A stretch of DNA of 64,000 nucleotides, taken from assembly GCF_003992615.1 (NCBI RefSeq), contig NZ_RZMY01000018.1, positions 412,201-476,200 of the forward strand, in the 5' to 3' direction. The DNA comes from Flagellimonas beolgyonensis (GTDB lineage Bacteria > Bacteroidota > Bacteroidia > Flavobacteriales > Flavobacteriaceae). The position numbers and the translations under genes are program-made. Of this stretch, positions 61,555 to 64,000 are shown piece by piece (the stretch's first letter is position 1; every line of letters starts with the position of its first letter). Below the pieces are notes generated by a model. The model was given only the letters and a program-made list of their open reading frames with translations. It was not told where the DNA came from and did no database searches.

Positions 61555-62370
61555 GTGACAAACAAGCATAACAAAATTACCGAAGCACCGTCCTTGTACG
61601 ATCACTTGGAACAAATGGAAACCTTGGAAATTGTTTCCAACATCAATAACGAAGATAAAAAGGTGGCAGATGCCGTTGCGTTGGTACTCCCCAAAATTGC
61701 CCAAGTGGTGGACGAAACAGCCAAGCGGTTCGAGAACGGTGGACGGCTTTTTTATATAGGGGCCGGAACCAGTGGCCGGTTGGGGATATTGGATGCTTCT
61801 GAAATACCGCCCACCTTTGGCATGCCGCATGATCGGGTCATCGGATTGATTGCCGGTGGCGATAGGGCCATTCGAAAAGCGGTTGAATTTGCCGAGGATG
61901 ATACCCAGCAAGCCTGGAAAGATCTTAAAGAATACGACATTAATGATAACGATGTGTTGGTAGGTATTGCAGCTTCGGGCACCACGCCTTATGTGTTGGG
62001 GGGTATTGAAGATGCGAAGGCACATGGGATTCTGACAGTTGGCATTACCAACAATCCTGGGTCGCCTTTGGCACTGCAATCGGATATTCCCATTGAGGTA
62101 AACGTTGGGCCGGAGTTTTTAACCGGAAGTACCCGGATGAAAAGTGGCACAAGCCAGAAAATGGTGCTCAATATGATTTCAACAGGGGTGATGATACGTA
62201 TTGGCCGTGTGAAGGGCAACAAAATGGTGAACATGCAATTGAGCAACACGAAATTGGTGGATCGCGGTACCCGTTACCTTATGGAGGAACTTGGTTTGGA
62301 TTATGAAGCCGCTGAAAAAGCCTTAAAACAATATGGCTCTGTAAAGCTGGCCATCGATGCTCTAAAATAG
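61555..62370 (+). CDS. murQ: N-acetylmuramic acid 6-phosphate etherase
   Basis: MurQ removes D-lactate from MurNAc-6-phosphate to give GlcNAc-6-phosphate. The 271-residue protein has a SIS domain with RLFYIGAGTSGRLGILDASEIPPTFG, GIAASGTTPYVLGG and TGSTRMKSGTSQKMVLNMIST, all typical of MurQ. Translation starts at a GTG (61555), supported by family alignment of TKHN-ITEAPSLYDHLEQME. It follows the regulator gene by 3 bases, so it is under the same promoter, and it converges on the sugar dehydrogenase gene. Confidence 0.96.
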   Translation: MTNKHNKITEAPSLYDHLEQMETLEIVSNINNEDKKVADAVALVLPKIAQVVDETAKRFENGGRLFYIGAGTSGRLGILDASEIPPTFGMPHDRVIGLIAGGDRAIRKAVEFAEDDTQQAWKDLKEYDINDNDVLVGIAASGTTPYVLGGIEDAKAHGILTVGITNNPGSPLALQSDIPIEVNVGPEFLTGSTRMKSGTSQKMVLNMISTGVMIRIGRVKGNKMVNMQLSNTKLVDRGTRYLMEELGLDYEAAEKALKQYGSVKLAIDALK

Positions 62371-62377
62371 GACCAAT

Positions 62378-63496
62378 TTACTTCGGGACCAATCGGTAAA
62401 CGCCTTTTCCCTCAACACCCACATAAATATATCCATCGGGTGCCTGTTGTACATTGCGTACCCGACCTATCTCATCCAATAACTTTTCACGATAGACGAC
62501 GTTGTTATTTTTAATTTCCAGGCGTTCCAAATATTGAAAGACCAATGAGCCTACCAACAAATTACCTTTCCATTTTGGATATTTGTCCGAAGTCACAAAA
62601 CACATGCCCGAAGGTGCAATGGAAGGGGTCCATTGGTAGAGCGGCTGTTCCATACCAGGTCTGGAAGTTTCATCTGTAATCTTGGTGCCACTGTAATTGA
62701 TGCCGTAAGTAATGATGGGCCAACCATAGTTTTTACCTTTCTGGATGATGTTGATCTCGTCACCACCGCGAGGTCCATGCTCGTGCTCCCAAAGTTGGCC
62801 TGTTTCGGGGTGAAGAGCCAATCCCTGTGGATTGCGATGACCATAGCTAAAGATGGCTGTTTTCGCACCATTCTTGCCAACAAAAGGATTGTCGGTGGGT
62901 ATTCGACCATCATCGTGTAGGCGATAGATTTTGCCCCCATCCCGGGTGATATCCTGTGGATTCACGTCCCTGTCGCCCCGTTCACCAATGGAAAAATAGA
63001 GGTATCCCTCGCGGTCAAATTCCAATCGGGAGCCAAAATGTTGTCCCCGAGTAGTATTGGGAGTGGCTTTGTAGAGTAATTCTTTGTTTACCAGTTTATT
63101 ATCGGATATTTTGGCGCGCATGATGGCTGTATTGCCCCCTTTGCCGTCACCTTCACTGGAAGCATACGAAAAATAGATCCACCCGTTTTTGGTATAATTG
63201 GGATGGAGTTCAATGTCCATCAAACCACCTTGGCCCCTGTTGTAGACTTCGGGTAAATTATTGATTTCAATAGTCTTATCTGATTGGTATAGGTATAGTT
63301 TTCCAGACTTTTCGGTCACCAAAATACCTCCATCTGGTAGAAATGCCATGCCCCAAGGGTTTTGGATGCCACCAATGACCAATTCCTCAGTAAAATCAAG
63401 AGTTTTGGGAAGATTTATGCCCGAATCGGACCTCTGAGCACAAGATGTACTAAGCAGTACAACGAAAAAATAAGGAAATAAGGTACTTTTTTTCAT
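62378..63496 (-). CDS. PQQ-type soluble sugar dehydrogenase (lipoprotein)
   Basis: This 372-residue beta-propeller lipoprotein has the signal MKKSTLFPYFFVVLLSTSC and the soluble aldose dehydrogenase layout. Its motifs are NPWGMAFLPDGGILVTEKSGKLYLY, GQGGLMDIELHPNY, HFGSRLEFDREGYLYFSIGERGD, RNPQGLALHPETGQLWEHEHGPRGGDEIN and APSGMCFVTS. These proteins oxidise aldose sugars with pyrroloquinoline quinone, or act as cofactor-free lactonase relatives. No PQQ synthesis genes are in the window. It converges on murQ with a 7-base spacer. Confidence 0.9.
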   Translation of the reverse strand: MKKSTLFPYFFVVLLSTSCAQRSDSGINLPKTLDFTEELVIGGIQNPWGMAFLPDGGILVTEKSGKLYLYQSDKTIEINNLPEVYNRGQGGLMDIELHPNYTKNGWIYFSYASSEGDGKGGNTAIMRAKISDNKLVNKELLYKATPNTTRGQHFGSRLEFDREGYLYFSIGERGDRDVNPQDITRDGGKIYRLHDDGRIPTDNPFVGKNGAKTAIFSYGHRNPQGLALHPETGQLWEHEHGPRGGDEINIIQKGKNYGWPIITYGINYSGTKITDETSRPGMEQPLYQWTPSIAPSGMCFVTSDKYPKWKGNLLVGSLVFQYLERLEIKNNNVVYREKLLDEIGRVRNVQQAPDGYIYVGVEGKGVYRLVPK

Positions 63497-63653
63497 AGTT
63501 TTACGTTGAAATAATAGATTTTATAGATAAACGGTCATTTTTTTATCGACCGGGTGTAATGAATATAAAGAGAATTATATAAGAATAGATAATTACTATA
63601 AAAGAATATTACGAGCCCAAATCTGACATATTCTTCTTAACAAGACTTAACCT

Positions 63654-64000
63654 ATGCTACCACAAAAAACAAGGCATGTATTGTATGTCGTGTTGTTGGT
63701 GTTCATATCTATCTTCGGTTCAACAGTATTGGCAAAGACAGCGGTCAAACGAATTTTGACCGATATGGTTTCCACAATGGTTGCGCCGGAAAAAGAAGAA
63801 GAGGTTGAAACCAATTCCACAGTAATCCCAATCGCGGAAGAAACCTTATTTGCGTCCAGCGCCATGTTTGCCACCATCATTGTTGGGGCGAACGAAGAAG
63901 TGGTGTGTCCCAATGATGGAAGTACCCTTGCCAAATTCTTTCTATGTGGAACCAGTGATATCCGTACACTTTCCCTGAGTCAAACGGGAAGCAGTTATCA
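63654..64000 (+). CDS. N-terminus of a large secreted protein (cut by window edge)
   Basis: An ATG at 63654 opens a frame that runs off the window, giving 115 residues. It begins MLPQKTRHVLYVVLLVFISI with a signal peptide ending VLA. A stretch rich in E, V and T and then EVVCPNDGSTLAKFFLCG-type sequence with SLSQTGSSY follow. This opening resembles N-termini of very large flavobacterial proteins with type IX secretion sorting domains, as I recall them. The C-terminus that would prove it is outside the window. The upstream spacer has no clear TAnnTTTG box but contains a weak CGGTC/GACCG hairpin (63533-63552). Confidence 0.7.
   Translation, partial: MLPQKTRHVLYVVLLVFISIFGSTVLAKTAVKRILTDMVSTMVAPEKEEEVETNSTVIPIAEETLFASSAMFATIIVGANEEVVCPNDGSTLAKFFLCGTSDIRTLSLSQTGSSY

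Noticed and set aside
1..64000. tRNA, rRNA, CRISPR array, integrase, transposase or toxin-antitoxin genes
   Set aside because: I looked for them in the gaps and on both strands and found none. Spacers are short and the genes are housekeeping types.

Overview
The window is a chromosomal segment of a Flavobacteriaceae member (Bacteroidota), most likely a marine relative of Muricauda/Allomuricauda. The genus is an inference. The evidence is a GldI-type gliding lipoprotein, many Bacteroidota-style -7 promoter boxes (TAnnTTTG) with weak or no Shine-Dalgarno sequences, short lipoprotein signal peptides, and the flavobacterial gene order parA-parB-DUF5683-dapB-lepB-wbqC. The DNA is densely coding and mostly housekeeping. 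I saw no rRNA, tRNA, CRISPR array, prophage or recognisable insertion sequence.

Layout. 0.1-8.5 kb: CBS protein, DUF349 repeat protein, then a minus-strand run TPR protein / two tandem DUF368 (polyprenyl-phosphate transporter family) genes / aroE, plus a class III aminotransferase. 8.5-18.6 kb (minus): OstA-like envelope protein, GH97 glucosidase, purA, a Fur-family regulator, a RelA/SpoT enzyme, M48 protease and an rRNA/tRNA methyltransferase. 18.7-31.1 kb: a lipoprotein, two amidohydrolases (one without the metal motif), DUF3810, a cyclophilin-FKBP fusion, gldI, nrnA, a PhoD-like phosphatase, ndk, DUF721 and recF. 31.2-37.5 kb (plus): TPR membrane protein, ribH, a small membrane protein, mutL, two rhomboids and an EEP phosphatase. 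37.5-43.2 kb (minus): DUF6122, wbqC, lepB, dapB, DUF5683, parB, parA.

43.3-51.4 kb holds a propionyl-CoA to succinyl-CoA module: mutB-mutA with ftsB and udk on the minus strand, and a three-gene biotin-dependent carboxylase on the plus strand. At 51.7-52.1 kb a small GIY-YIG nuclease gene is bracketed by inverted 25-bp repeats, with a third, degenerate copy outside. This is the best candidate for an undescribed mobile-like element in the window.

54.6-62.4 kb is a cell-wall sugar recycling cluster: an AmpG-like permease, NagZ-like GH3 glucosaminidase, AnmK, a NagB fused to a PIG-L/LmbE deacetylase domain, a DeoR-family regulator and MurQ. Together they would import anhydro-muropeptides, release and phosphorylate anhydro-MurNAc, cleave the lactyl ether, and feed amino sugar into glycolysis. 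A repeated operator-like motif lies between nagB and the regulator. No NagA is present in the window, so the fused LmbE domain is a plausible substitute deacetylase. The window ends with a PQQ-type sugar dehydrogenase and the start of a large secreted protein.
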